Part shown: in pieces, positions 1-9,958 of the stretch
Layout of the letters: each line of letters begins with the position of its first letter
Numbering within the stretch: the stretch's first letter is position 1
Assembly (NCBI GenBank): GCA_029204225.1
Contig: CM055113.1
Span: 15,405,471-15,469,470 of the forward strand
Origin: Diphasiastrum complanatum
Lineage: Eukaryota; Streptophyta; Lycopodiopsida; Lycopodiales; Lycopodiaceae
Direction: 5' to 3'
DNA: 64,000 nucleotides
Notes under the pieces: model-generated
Databases searched by the model: none
The model's input: the letters and a program-made list of their open reading frames with translations, nothing else
Told to the model about the DNA's origin: nothing
Program-made: the position numbers and the translations under genes

Positions 1-24
1 GATGCTCGATGGAAGAATTTCTAA

Positions 25-1431
25 ATTGAGGACGGGTACCTCCTTTATAAAGGGAGAGTATGTGTACCCAAGGACGGTGACTTTAGGCGCCAAATTCTTG
101 AGGAAAGTCACGACAGTCCTAGTGCAGGGCATCCCGGGATAAAGAGGACCTATGCTCTTGCAAAGAATAAGTTTTACTGGCCTAGTATGCCGAAAGACGT
201 ACAAGAGTACGCGTTAAGGTGCACCACATGCCAGGCCATAAAGGCTGAACGTCTCAAAGTAGGCGGGCTCCTTCAGCCACTCGAGATACCCGGTGGTAGA
301 TGGGAGAGTATCAGCATGGATTTTATAGTGGGGTTACCAAGAACGAGTAAAGGCCATGACTCGATCTGGGTAGTTGTAGACCGATTGACCAAGATGGTGT
401 GGTTTGTACCGACCAAGAAAACTGTTACAGCTCCAGAAGTCGCCAGGCTTTTTATAGAAAGCATCTATAAGCTATATGGACTTCCCACTAATATAATTAG
501 CGATCGAGATCCAAAGTTTACAAGTAACTTTTGGAGAGCATTGTTTAACAAGTTAGAAACTACGTTGTCTACGAGCTCCACTGATCATCCCGAAACGGAT
601 GGTCAAACGGAAAGGGTCAATCAGGTTCTAGAAGATATGCTACGAGCATATGTTAGTAAAAAGCAAACCAATTGGGAAGAATATCTTCCGCTTTTGGAAT
701 TTGCTTATAATAGCACTAAACATACCACTACAGGGTATAGTCCATTCATGCTAATGTATAGATTTCAGCCTAGAGCCCCTATGGCCGTAGGGCTTAGGAA
801 GGAAAAAGTACAGAGTGTTAGAGAGTTTCTTGAGGATATGGAAACTATGATCAAGATAGCTAAAGCTAATGTGAAGCAAGCACAAGCGCGAGCTAAGCAT
901 TATGCGGATAAAACCCGTAGGGATGTGACCTTTCAAGAAGGTGATCAGGTGTTTCTAAAAGTTCCTGAAGACTCTACCACTCTAAGCACAGGCAAGTGTC
1001 CTAAGTTATCCCCAAGGTATTGTGGTCCCTTCACAATACTTAAGAGAATTGGAAGTTCTGCTTACCAGCTGGCTTTGCCAGAATCCGCAAAGGTACATCC
1101 GGTCTTTCATGTCAGCCGACTGAAGCGGGTGTTGCGAGAAGAAGACAACATTGTCCCAGAACACACCCTAATAGCCTTTGAGGAACCCAATTCCTTGCCA
1201 CATCAACCAGAGGAAATTCTAAATATCCGAAATCGCAAGACTCGTCATGCGGTCTTTCGAGAAGTTTTAGTCAAGTGGAAGGATGGGTCCCAAGAAGAGG
1301 CAACCTGGGAGTCTGTAAGCAAGCTTCGCAAGAGGTATCTTGATTTCGTCTTTGAAGATATCGCTTTCGAGGACGAAATCTCCCTTAGGGGGAGGAGATG
1401 TTATGGCCATTGGCAAACACAGGGATACTAG
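25..1431 (+). CDS. Ty3/gypsy chromovirus pol 3' end: integrase plus chromodomain
   Basis: The frame is open from 25 to 1431, and the only upstream break is a TAA at 22-24 in the same frame. The ATG at 187 is therefore internal, and this is the tail of a polyprotein cut by the window edge. In order I see an HHCC zinc module (ESH..GH, then CTTC), an integrase core with acidic residues in ISMDFIVGLP, ISDRDPKF and GQTERVNQ (DDE triad complete), a GPY/F-type segment (RYCGPF..HPVFHVSRLK) and a C-terminal chromodomain (FREVLVKWKDGSQEEATWE, about nt 1250-1310). In this family integrase inserts cDNA and the chromodomain steers it to chromatin marks. The last codons overlap the 3' LTR start, as is usual in chromoviruses. 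The integrase part has no internal stop, so the copy is fairly young. Confidence 0.9.
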   Translation: MEDGYLLYKGRVCVPKDGDFRRQILEESHDSPSAGHPGIKRTYALAKNKFYWPSMPKDVQEYALRCTTCQAIKAERLKVGGLLQPLEIPGGRWESISMDFIVGLPRTSKGHDSIWVVVDRLTKMVWFVPTKKTVTAPEVARLFIESIYKLYGLPTNIISDRDPKFTSNFWRALFNKLETTLSTSSTDHPETDGQTERVNQVLEDMLRAYVSKKQTNWEEYLPLLEFAYNSTKHTTTGYSPFMLMYRFQPRAPMAVGLRKEKVQSVREFLEDMETMIKIAKANVKQAQARAKHYADKTRRDVTFQEGDQVFLKVPEDSTTLSTGKCPKLSPRYCGPFTILKRIGSSAYQLALPESAKVHPVFHVSRLKRVLREEDNIVPEHTLIAFEEPNSLPHQPEEILNIRNRKTRHAVFREVLVKWKDGSQEEATWESVSKLRKRYLDFVFEDIAFEDEISLRGRRCYGHWQTQGY

Positions 1432-1760
1432 TGACTCGTTAGACCCTAGGGGGTCCCGACAGGGTGACACTCAGCCCCGTAGTTCGGGATAATACCCCTA
1501 AGGGACTAGGATCTAGAGGGCTTGGTCTATATTCATAGGGAGTGCCACTAAGTGGAGGGCACCCTTAGATCCTAAGGGTGGGTCCCTCAAGTTAGGTAGG
1601 ACCTGTGTGCCACATGCTCAGTTTGCATGAGGGACATCCACATGCACAGTGGCAACTGTGCATGTGAGAGGAGTGCATGGCCTCCTGGAGGCTGGGTGCT
1701 GGTCCTATATGGTGGCCTGTGAATGTAGAGCCAGGTACAAGATTGTGGGTGGAGATCCAG
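1399..1760 (+). repeat. 3' LTR (5' part) of the chromovirus
   Basis: A purine-rich tract (gggggaggaga, about 1388-1398) is followed by TGTTATGGCC at 1399, the normal PPT/LTR arrangement at the end of a gypsy element. The LTR runs into LINE sequence near 1760, so its CA end is not visible. The right limit is approximate. Confidence 0.6.
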
Positions 1761-1795
1761 AGTCACTCTTCTTCTGTGTGGGTTCTTCTTCTATT

Positions 1796-2452
1796 GATCC
1801 TAATATGGAGCAGGTCATCTCTCAGTGTGGCAGGGACAGTTGTAGGCTTGGTGACATTCTGATTGCCATCCTTCTCTATGCGGATGAGGTGGTACAAGTC
1901 TCTCATACCAGAGAGGGATTACAGAGACAGTTGGATTGCTTACACACCTTTTGTACTCAGTGGGGTTTAGGGGTGAATCTCTAAAAGACCAAAATCATGG
2001 TCTTCAATACCTCTCAGGCCTTCATGCAAGGCCAGGAACTTACCTTTGATGGACAGCCCCTAGAGGTGGTTTCTTCATACGCTTACCTGGGTGTGCTCTT
2101 CTCTGGTCCTATCTTCAGTATGAGACAGGCGGCTACTTCTGAGAGATGGTCTTGCTGCGACAGGATATGTACCAGTCAGCTCACCAGCCACATCCTTGCT
2201 CTCAGGCTCAGATTACATCTTTCTTCACCAGGAGAGCCACGATGAGACCTCGAGTCTGATGACGATGATGACGACACACCCCGTCACAGATATCAAAGAC
2301 AATGTATCACCCACAGTCATGTGGCAGCTCGCACTTCCCGCCTTGTCATGAGAGCACACAGTTTTCACCCTCCTAGACGACGTCGACGACTGTCCATCTT
2401 ACCTCCTGCTACAGCTCGTATCACATCCTTTTTCAACAGCAGTGCTAGATGA
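1796..2452 (+). pseudogene. LINE A ORF2 C-terminal part (RT box C to stop)
   Basis: The conserved RT block reads ILLYADEVVQVSHTREG (YADE in place of YADD), followed by the LINE thumb-like segment with YLGVLFSGP. The frame changes near 1984, 2140 and 2240. The tail reads SQAQITSFFTRR at about 2200-2235, then an acidic run (ESDDDDDD), an arginine run (RRRRR) and ATARITSFFNSSAR ending at a TGA at 2450-2452. The first motif fits the PCNA-interacting (PIP) consensus QxxIxxFF exactly; the second lacks the glutamine. The copy is decayed. Confidence 0.7.
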
Positions 2453-2577
2453 TATGACACTATTCCTAGCAGCTATTTTGCTCCCACTTATGGACAGCTT
2501 GCAGTTTACAGTATTTTTTCTTGGAGATGTTTGTATACGCTCCCATGGTTACCACATACTTGACATGTACTCTTTTT

Positions 2578-2609
2578 GGTCTTATATGTCTTTTGGCATG
2601 GAAAAGACA
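2578..2609 (+). other. LINE 3' hairpin, copy A
   Basis: An outer stem GTCTT/AAGAC encloses an inner stem GTC-TTTT-GGC that includes a G-T pair. It lies immediately before an AATAAAG motif and the CT tail. The same structure with paired changes is present in three other copies (7195, 8306, 10114). It is probably the RNA element recognised by the LINE reverse transcriptase (inference). Confidence 0.6.
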
Positions 2610-2615
2610 TTAATA

Positions 2616-2618
<3 letters not shown>

Positions 2619-2676
<58 letters not shown>
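2619..2676 (+). repeat. (CT)29 tail of LINE A
   Basis: A pure CT dinucleotide tract of 58 bp follows the LINE 3' UTR where poly(A) would be expected. LINE B's proline-rich 5' sequence begins at its right edge, so this tract is both the tail of one copy and the insertion point of the next. Confidence 0.9.
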
Positions 2677-2678
<2 letters not shown>

Positions 2679-2699
2679 CATCGCCCAAACACCCCCTTC

Positions 2700-3847
2700 C
2701 ACCGCGCCCACCCCCTCCACCCCATCAGCCGCCCCACCTGCAGCACCATCCGTACTCCCGCAGCTCTACCTACTGCCACAGCTCCACCTGCTGCTCCACC
2801 CGCAGCTCCACCTGCTGCCGCTCCACCTATTGCCACCCCACCCACCGCTCCGTCTGCTACTCCACACCTGCCGCCCAACCTCCTGCTGCTCCACCTGCGT
2901 CTGCTACTCCACCCACTGTTGCCCCACCCGCTCCATCTGCTGCTCCACCTACAGCCCACCACCTACAGCCCAACCTCCTGCTGGCCAACTTGTCGCCCAC
3001 CCTCCCGCTATTGTGCAACACCCCCCCTCTCTCCCTCTTTACGCCTCCCACTCTGGCCCTCTCTCACCCCCTGTCCCCTCCACTCCCATCTCTACCATCG
3101 CAGCTCCAGACACGCCCTTCTTATCTCATGCCAACTACACTAGCTCCAAATCCTTCAAAAGTTTCCTAGCCTACCAACTGAAAGAGCTAACAGCAAGCGT
3201 CCAAGCCTTGAAATTGGAAGTCATCCACCTACACATAGAGAACCAACAGCTTCGGACAGAGGTGGAACACAAACATGCTTCCCACCACAAACAGAGACAA
3301 TGACGAAGCTACAAGATCTGGAACAGCAACTGAGCCAGCACAAAGAATCGACCAAATCATGGGCTTCCATCCTCACCAAGGACAAAAGAACAAGCCCACC
3401 TTGGACAGCCGATGGCGGAAGTAAGTATGCCCCCTTCTCATCATTCATTTCCGCTACTCTTACGGAAGAAAAACTTCGAGATTCCAAGGCTCTCAATATC
3501 AGGGTACGAGGCATCGTCGACACCCAAAATGCCATTGAAGAAGCAAAAAGATTTTTATGTACTACCCTAGGACATAATGCAAGTAGTTTGGAAACAGCAT
3601 GGCGCACTAAGAAGGACACCCCTACCTTGATCCTCCGTTTTATGTCACATACATATCATAAGAAACCTTGCGACAAAGAGCCAAATTGAAAGGCACCAAA
3701 ATCTTCATGGATGATGACCTTACCTATATCCAAGTCGAAGAAAGACATCAAGCATTCCAAACCGCCAAAGCTACCGGAAGATGGGTGATCTATCGTGATG
3801 GAGCTGTCCGGTATCTCGATGGTACTGCATCCGGAAACAGCCTGTAG
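2700..3847 (+). pseudogene. LINE B ORF1 (proline-rich, coiled coil, RRM-like)
   Basis: The N-terminal half is low-complexity Pro/Ala-rich sequence (repeats of APPAAPPAAPPA type, about 2770-2870). A coiled coil follows (LTASVQALKLEVIHLHIENQ, about 3185-3250) and continues after a frameshift near 3300 (LQDLEQQLSQHKES). The RNA-binding part contains KALNIRVRGIVD at about 3495-3530, and the conserved ORF1 end (FMDDDLTYIQVEERHQ, about 3705-3750) ends at a TAG at 3845-3847. A homologous ORF1 lies at 9013-9958. In LINEs this protein coats the RNA and acts as a chaperone. At least two frameshifts (about 3300, 3690). Confidence 0.7.
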
Positions 3848-3910
3848 GAAATTGGGGTTCCCGGGCATGGGTGCATCCCGAGACCCCTCCCACACCACCT
3901 ACACCTCGGA

Positions 3911-5134
3911 GGATGGAATTGTAATGGCATACACTCATCATCCATGGCCGAAGATCTTTTTGATTTCATCACAGACAGAGACATACTTTTTTTTATGGAA
4001 ACACACGAGAGCCCAGAGCGAGGACCACCCACATTTCCAAGTTACAGATGGGACTCAGTTTACAATACAGAGACCCGATCAGCGAGTGGCAGATGTTCAG
4101 GTGGAGTTGCATGTCTTTATCGAGAGTCACTACAGCCAGTTATAGAGTTTATCCGACATGATGCACATGCACGATACATATGGGTTCATATCACCGGACA
4201 AGATATTGGTTTGGACAGAGATCTCTTTATTGCCGCATGTTACTTCCCTCCAGAGTCCTCCTTTGCGAACGGATCAGGCTCTCCTTATGTTGATCTCTCA
4301 GCAGACATTGTCAGATTTACAGATCAGGGATATGTCCTTCTCACTGGCAACTTTAATGCCAGGACTGCTACCAGACAGGTGGACTTTCATGAACTACTGA
4401 TACGTTACACACGTGAGTTATTGATTGCGAGGACATTGGTATCATTAGGGCCTCAGAGAATAGGATGGGCCCTATCACGAGCTATGGTGAGTACCTTCTA
4501 CAGATGGGTGAAGCTCACGAGTTGGCCATTTATAATGGCTTAGCTGGTTGGCCATACTCTAGCAAATTCACTTGCCACCCACACAGCGGAGGACACAGTG
4601 TTGTCGACTATCTCATGGGGTCACCAGCTTTTATCCCACTTATGTCTGATTTCCACATTCTTCCCACTATCCTCTCCGATCACTCCTTCCTATCCTTCAG
4701 TATGGGATCCATCCCGATTTCCCGTCCACCCATTACTCCACTTATTCCTCGAGCACCCAAGTACACTTTTGATCGTTCCCACATCCCGACATACCAAGAG
4801 GCCGTCAGCTCATTTCTTTGTCATTTTCCACACCACACCCCGTTGGAAACACAAGCCATCTTCCTTAGCACTTCACTCCATACTGCTGCATCCTTTTCCT
4901 TTCCCTCTAAACCACATCGACGTCCACCCACTTCGCCACACCCTATCCGACCTCCCTGGTTTGACCTTCACCTCGGACATGGTCCTAACGGCCATCAAGA
5001 GACTGAAAACCCGTCGCACCCGCGATATTGATGACCTCGAATCCGAACTCCTTATCCATGCTGCAAACACACTATCACCTACCCTAGCTACTTTGCTCAA
5101 TCGAGCCGTCGTCTCTGGCTTCCCTTCCTACTAG
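3911..5134 (+). pseudogene. LINE B ORF2 endonuclease domain and linker
   Basis: The AP-endonuclease fold is recognisable: WNCNGI at 3914 begins the domain, FFMETHE carries the catalytic Glu, and LLTGNFNAR is the GDFNA box with Asp changed to Asn. DYLMGSPAFIPLMSDFHI and LSDHSFLSF close it with the SDH box. The first part is in the frame of 3944-4543, the second in the frame of 4465-5031, so there is a frameshift near 4480. The linker to the RT (TSDMVLTAIKRLKTRRTRDIDDLESE) is in a third frame up to 5134. This enzyme nicks the target DNA during target-primed reverse transcription. The Asn substitution suggests an inactive copy. Confidence 0.75.
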
Positions 5135-5850
5135 TGTACCAACATTATCCATCCATTCACATAACTGGTGACCCCATGGACCCTGGTAATTGAGGTACCA
5201 TTATGGTTGGGCATATCATTGCCAAGCTATACGGCACCATCCTCCAGTCAGCAGTCAATTTTGAGGAAAAACCCAGACACAGGAAAGTTCGGGTCTACTG
5301 TTGTTTTGTTGACTTCAGAAAAGCCTTCGACTCTGTTCCACGATCCCTTCTCATCCAGCGGCTATGTGATCTTGGTTTCTCTACTGACACGATCTTGGCA
5401 GTGATGGCACTCTACGAGAGAGTCCTTGGCTGTTTTTGGAGTGACACCGGCATCTCAGATCATATTTGGAGTAGAAACAAGGTTATTCTCTATCTCCAAC
5501 CCTGTTTGGGCTATATATCGATGAGCTTGAGAGAGTCATTGAGGGATGTGGTGGTACAGGTTGCAGACTGGGAGTATCTTGATTGCTATACTTCTATCCG
5601 CTGATGACGTGGTACTCTTATCTCCTACCAGGGAGGGATTACAGCGACAGCTCGATAGTCTTCATGCCTTCTGCAGTAGATGGGGACTGGGGGTTAACAT
5701 ATTGAAAACCAACGTTATGGTTTTTAACACATCGAGAGCTTTTATGCAGCGCCCGACACTCATCTTTGATAGGCAGCCCTTGGAGATTGTATCTTCTTAC
5801 ACTTACCTTGGCGTACTTTTTACAGGCCCTATATGTGGTATGTGACAGGC
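5108..5850 (+). pseudogene. LINE B ORF2 reverse transcriptase
   Basis: The RT starts with TNIIHPFT.TGDPMDPGN, the usual first block, containing two stops. VGHIIAKLYG and FVDFRKAFDSVPR (motif A, catalytic Asp present) follow in the frame of 5203-5604. Motif C reads SADDVVLLSPTREG in the frame of 5546-5845, a Tyr-to-Ser change before the two Asp. It ends with YTYLGVLFTGP. Palm motif B is lost in a scrambled stretch near 5450-5520. Confidence 0.75.
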
Positions 5851-7109
5851 AGCTTCCGCCAGGCTTGGGAAGGGTCACGGCTCCCTTGTCCAGTTGGAGC
5901 ATTTATGTTTCAGACGATTTATTCGGGATGCCCTGAGTAAATGTCAGCTTTTTGATACTCTCATCACCCCCACAGCCCTATTTGCAGCAGAGGTATGGTG
6001 TACGGGTCTTACATCATTTTGATTGGGCCAGTATCTCACGACTGCAGGTTCTCATGCTATCTCGGATGATACGGGCTAAGTCGTCTGTCCCACACCAGAT
6101 TATACTGACAGAGTTTGCGGTCCCACCCATACAGTTGTCCATCATCTTCCAGCTTATCCTGTATATTAAGCGTATCATGATGCTACCCACAGATGAGCAG
6201 AGATACATACAGACGGCACTTGCCTCATCACGACACCTTTATGACCAGGGGCATTGACTATCATGGTTCTCTCAAGCCTCCCAGATACTGGACACACTTG
6301 GCATATCCATCACAGATCTTCCATCGGGCACCCATAAGTATCTCAGACACTTTCTTTATAGAGCATATCAGAGACGGACATGGCACGGACCGCTCGGGGT
6401 CAAACCCGACTATTACAGGACACTTCCTGGAGCTAGACATAGGGGGACTTCCAGTTTTGCCACGTTATCTCACCTCAGGACTATCTCACGGGCTTCGATT
6501 TTTATTCGGCCAGTTTCGAGTATCCTCACACTAATTGGCTATTGAGACTGGACGCTTCCAAGGCACCCCACGAGAGGAGCGGATTTGCCAGTTGTGCTCA
6601 TTATCTATGGTCGAGTCAGAGGAGCATTTCTAATTCACATGTCCAATTTACTACGAGATCAGAGGGCGATATCATTGTCTTTTTCGTCAGACAACAGCTA
6701 CACTACGGTCCCTTATCTCATACGAGGACCCCCACTGTGTGGCACTTATGATACATGAGATGTCGCTCCTGTGACAAGACCTATGCCAGACAGCTCAACA
6801 TGCTTATCTAGACACACAGTCTCAGATTACATCCTTCTTCTCAAGAAGGAGACCACGTCCTGATGCAGACATGACTGACAGTGATTACGACGACATTCCC
6901 AGGACGCAGAGACGATGGACCACCCAGCCTCAGGCGACCACGAGAGTTACACGTCCCACCAGACCTCCTATACAGAGACGCACTACACATGCTCATGCAC
7001 ACAGCGAGCCCTAGTGCTTCCCGATGTTACATCTCGCATTACATCCTTCTACAGACCTGACATCTTGACATGGACATACTTGACTTTCATGCACAGGCTT
7101 TCTCATTAA
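5851..7109 (+). pseudogene. LINE B ORF2 C-terminus: CCHC knuckle and two PIP-like motifs
   Basis: From 6562 one frame reads GTPREERICQLCS..EEHF-stop-FTCPIYY, a CX2CX9HX4C knuckle typical of LINE ORF2, then MIHEMSLL-stop-QDLCQ and TQSQITSFFSRRRPR (first PIP-like motif, codons from 6817), then an acidic stretch (DADMTDSDYDD) and an Arg/Thr-rich stretch. After a frameshift near 7015 comes SRITSFYRPDILTW (second motif). Copies A and E show the same layout. The motifs could recruit PCNA, as a PIP box does in human LINE-1 ORF2p, although there it lies between the EN and RT domains. Confidence 0.65.
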
Positions 7110-7194
7110 TGTACTTAGCTTAGATTGTACTAGATGTTTTTTCTTTATTACAGCTTTGGAGACTCACGGTTACCACATACTTGACATGTACTTC

Positions 7195-7226
7195 TGTCTT
7201 ATACGCCTTTCGGCATGGAAAAGACA
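7195..7226 (+). other. LINE 3' hairpin, copy B
   Basis: TGTCTT pairs with AAGACA around an inner GCC-TTTC-GGC stem-loop. It lies about 20 bp before a short CT tail (7245-7260). Confidence 0.6.
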
Positions 7227-7260
7227 TTAATTGAGCTTTCTTTCTTCTCTCTCTCTCTCT

Positions 7261-7670
7261 GGGGAGAGGGGCGCTGTGGGCACTGGCTGGCGTTGATGGA
7301 TTGCGCCCCTCCACCACCAACGCTCTCCCCTCTCCCCTCCACATTATCCCTTCTCCTCTTTTCGCTGCCCCTCACCCCCATCACTAACTCCATCGCTGTC
7401 CCCTCTCCCCTCCATCGCTTTCCCCTCTCCTCTTTTCGCTGCCCTCTCACCTCGCACCTCCCTCACCATCTTCCTCACCTCCATCGTTGTCCCCTCCATA
7501 GCTAGATCTTTCCGCCTACAAATTGCCCACATCCATCCATCACTGCCCATCTTTTTTCTTCTTTATTCTTTGCTGCCCACAGACTTACCCACAAATCCAT
7601 TGCTGCCCACATTCCATCTTCTTCCATTCTTCGCTGCCCACAACCCATAGCTACCCACAGATCTGCCCAC
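7261..7670 (+). mobile_element. LINE copy C, 5' region only
   Basis: C-rich 5' sequence of a LINE begins right after the CT tail of copy B and matches 8372-8780 nearly base for base. It includes several degenerate GCTGCCCACA units. It is cut at 7670 by the LTR at 7671. Confidence 0.65.
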
Positions 7671-8172
7671 TGTAGGAAATAGAAGCCTAAGGATCCAGGA
7701 TCTTAACTATTCAATCACACAAAGCATTCGCAAAAGAAAGAGAGAGATGGCTAGAAACCCTCTTGTAGAAACTCGTGGACAGCCAAGGAGAATAGTCAGT
7801 ATTGCTTACAAAAGTGTCTCATACAAATGGGATGCACACATACATATAGTCCAAGATGACTATCTAACTTCATGACTATTGGCTATCCAACTACTTGACT
7901 ATTGGCTGTCCAACTACTTGACTATTGACTATCCAACTTTCTATAAGTTACATAGAAAGAATAAGGTACCTCCAATATGTCAAGTTGGGGTACTTAATGT
8001 CACAATTAGGCCTAGTGGACCCATGAGTCCCTACCAAGTTAATTTCATACTAACTTAGCTAACTCTAAGTTTAGTAGGCCTAATATAATAAATGACCATG
8101 GTTACACAACTCTCGACCTTTTGGGTCAAAGTAACCTATGGTAATGTAAGCAATTCCATTTACATTCCAACA
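7671..8172. repeat. Solo LTR without target-site duplication
   Basis: 502 bp beginning TGTAGGAAAT and ending ATTCCAACA, the TG...CA form of an LTR. Read on the minus strand it begins TGTTGGAATG and ends TTTCCTACA, a pattern common in copia LTRs. Internal 26-bp units (GACTATTGGCTATCCAACTA type) repeat three times at about 7875-7940. The flanks are CCCAC and TGACA, so no duplication. The left flank is LINE 5' sequence and the right flank is LINE 3' UTR. Confidence 0.55.
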
Positions 8173-8371
8173 TGACATCTTGACATGGACATACTTGACT
8201 TTCATGCATAGGCTTATTTATGTACTTAGCTTAGATTGTACTAGATGTTTTTTCTTTATTACAGCTTTGGAGACTCACGGCTACCACATACTTGACATGT
8301 ACTTTTGTCTTATACGCCTTTTGGCATGGAAAAGACATTAATAAAGCTTTCTTTCTTCTCTCTCTCTCTCT
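8173..8371 (+). mobile_element. LINE 3' UTR fragment with hairpin and CT tail
   Basis: Near-identical to 7066-7260 (LINE B 3' end). It includes the hairpin at 8306-8337 (TGTCTT/AAGACA outer, GCC-TTTT-GGC inner) and a CT tail at 8357-8371. The duplicated block 7066-7670 / 8173-8780 therefore spans a 3' end, a CT tail and the next 5' region. Confidence 0.7.
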
Positions 8372-8629
8372 GGGGAGCGGGGCGCTGTGGGCACTGGCTA
8401 GCGTTGATGGATCGTGCCCCTCCACCACCAACGCTCTCCCCTCTCCCCTCCACATTATCCCTTCTCCTCTTTTCGCTGCCCCTCACCCCCATCACTAACT
8501 CCATCGCTGTCCCCTCTCCCCTCCATCGCTTTCCCCTCTCCTCTTTTCGCTGCCCTCTCACCTCGCACCTCCCTCACCATCTTCCTCACCTCCATTGTTG
8601 TCCCCTCCATAGCTAGATCTTTCCGCCTA

Positions 8630-8935
8630 CAAACTGCCCACATCCATCCATCGCTGCCCATCTTTTTTCTTCTTTATTCTTTGCTGCCCACAGACTTACC
8701 CACAAATCCATTGCTGCCCACATTCCATCTTCTTCCATTCTTCGCTGCCCACAGCCCATAGCTACCCACAGATCTGCCCACATCCATCACATTCATCTTC
8801 TTTGCTGCCCTCATATCTACCCACAGATCCATTACTGCCCGCATTGCATCCTCTTCCATTCTTCACTGCCCACAGCTCTTTGTCCGTCGCTGCCCACAGC
8901 TCTCTGTTCATCGCTGCCCACAGCATCTGCTGAAG
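8630..8935 (+). repeat. Degenerate GCTGCCCACA repeats in the LINE 5' region
   Basis: The unit (C)GCTGCCCACAG plus 8-20 variable bases recurs about ten times, most regular at 8860-8930. Shorter versions are in the duplicate copy at 7550-7670. It may encode a low-complexity ORF1 N-terminus (LPTALCPSLPTALCSS) or act as a 5' UTR promoter repeat; I cannot tell which. Confidence 0.55.
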
Positions 8936-9012
8936 CATGGCTGAGTGATAATCGGTGAGTAGAAAGGGGAAAAAACCCTCCTTCTTCCTTTGTCTTTTCA
9001 CCCACCCCTATT

Positions 9013-9958
9013 GTGGCCCCAAACCCTTTTACCTTGACTAAACCTTCCTCCCCTTTGTCGCTACCCTCCACTCTTGCAGCCTCTAACCCCTCTTCCACGT
9101 CCCTTACCTCTTTTGCTTTCTACTCTTTCATCTTCCTCTCCCTCCTCCACCCCTTTCTCCTCCTCCAATTCCTCAAGACCATCTTCATCCCCTTCGTCTA
9201 GATCTCTTTCTGATGCACTTTCATTAGACTCCCTCACTTCATTGAGTCTCTCCAACAGACCAATGAATCTATGCTTGCCTTAATCAAGACAAGCATTCCA
9301 AATCTCCACTCTGGAGAATACGGTTATGGCCCTCCAGGGCAAAGTCGGCTTTCTTGAGGCTGATGTTACTTACCTCAAGAGCGAATTGGAGTCAGATGAA
9401 GAGGAAGAAGAAGTCGGCAATGCAAATTCAAAAGACCTGACGAAGCAGCTTCGGGAGCGGGTTCTCTCCTTGGAGCAACAGTTTTAGCAATCGAAAAGCT
9501 CTTGGGCCGATGTGCTCAAAGGATCCAAGCAGGCTGTTTCTGAATCTATTCAAGAACATCAAAAGAGGGATTTCAAGGCCCTCAATGTCACAATTAGAGG
9601 AGTTTCTTTTGCGGATAAGGACGTCGTGGCTGAAGCAAATGCTTTCATTCAATCCACCCTTGGTCTCAACGAGGATGTCGCATCTGCAGCTTGGGTGGGT
9701 AAGCTCCAATCCACTACAGTGTCTCTGCGTTTCAAGGATGCTTTGCTTCGTCAAAAAGATCTACGTAAAGGAGGCTGCCTAAAAGGATCTACTACCTTTA
9801 TGGATGAAGACTTAACGCCTATTTAATGGGCTGAGAGGAAGAAAATTATCGCAGATGCTAAGGCCAACGGTTTGCAGGCTCTCTTTCGAGACGGACGCCC
9901 AGTCTTAGTTAAAATTGCAGAACTTATAAATTCATATTCTCCTCCCTCTCCTGTGTGA
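9013..9958 (+). pseudogene. LINE D ORF1 (coiled coil, RRM-like)
   Basis: A Ser/Pro-rich N-terminus is followed by a long coiled coil (VMALQGKVGFLEADVTYLKS, then an acidic SDEEEEE, then LRERVLSLEQQF with a stop at 9486-9488). The RNA-binding region in the frame of 9512-9826 reads KALNVTIRGVSFADKDVVAE, aligning with LINE B ORF1. The end (FMDEDLTPI-stop-WAERKK) reaches a TGA near 9956. Few breaks: frameshifts near 9200-9300 and two internal stops. Confidence 0.7.

Larger units (their letters stand above)
1765..2676 (+). mobile_element. LINE copy A, 5'-truncated
   Basis: This is the 3' end of a LINE of the same family as the longer copy beginning at 2677. It starts within the reverse transcriptase just before the YADD-type box and continues through the ORF2 C-terminus, the 3' UTR, a conserved hairpin (2578-2609) and a 58-bp CT tract. 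5' truncation is typical of target-primed reverse transcription. It interrupts the chromovirus LTR on its left. The left boundary is approximate, placed by similarity to the LINE B segment around 5500-5600. Confidence 0.75.
2677..7260 (+). mobile_element. LINE copy B, near full length
   Basis: About 4.6 kb. A C-rich 5' region and ORF1 (to 3847) are followed by ORF2 (AP endonuclease, reverse transcriptase, CCHC knuckle, basic tail, to 7109), a short 3' UTR, a hairpin and a CT tail ending at 7260. Several frameshifts and stops show it is dead. Its 5' end abuts the CT tail of LINE A, and another LINE 5' region (7261) follows its own tail. The domain order fits APE-type LINEs with an RRM-like ORF1; I cannot assign the clade (L1 or Tx1) by eye. 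Confidence 0.8.

Noticed and set aside
187-1431. Stand-alone 414-residue integrase gene starting at 187
   Set aside because: The frame is open upstream to 25 and includes the zinc module, so the ATG is internal to pol.
2675-3051. Gly/Trp-rich minus-strand frames opposite LINE ORF1
   Set aside because: They are the antisense of a Pro/Ala-rich low-complexity stretch; the plus strand has the coiled coil and RRM-like motifs.
7671-8172. Complete solo LTR with duplication
   Set aside because: The termini look right, but the flanks CCCAC and TGACA do not match, so a simple solo LTR from internal recombination is not supported.
7199-8661. Several Arg/Glu-rich minus-strand ORFs repeated at 7.2-7.5 and 8.2-8.6 kb
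   Set aside because: Identical antisense shadows of the duplicated C-rich LINE 5' region; no initiation context or domain.
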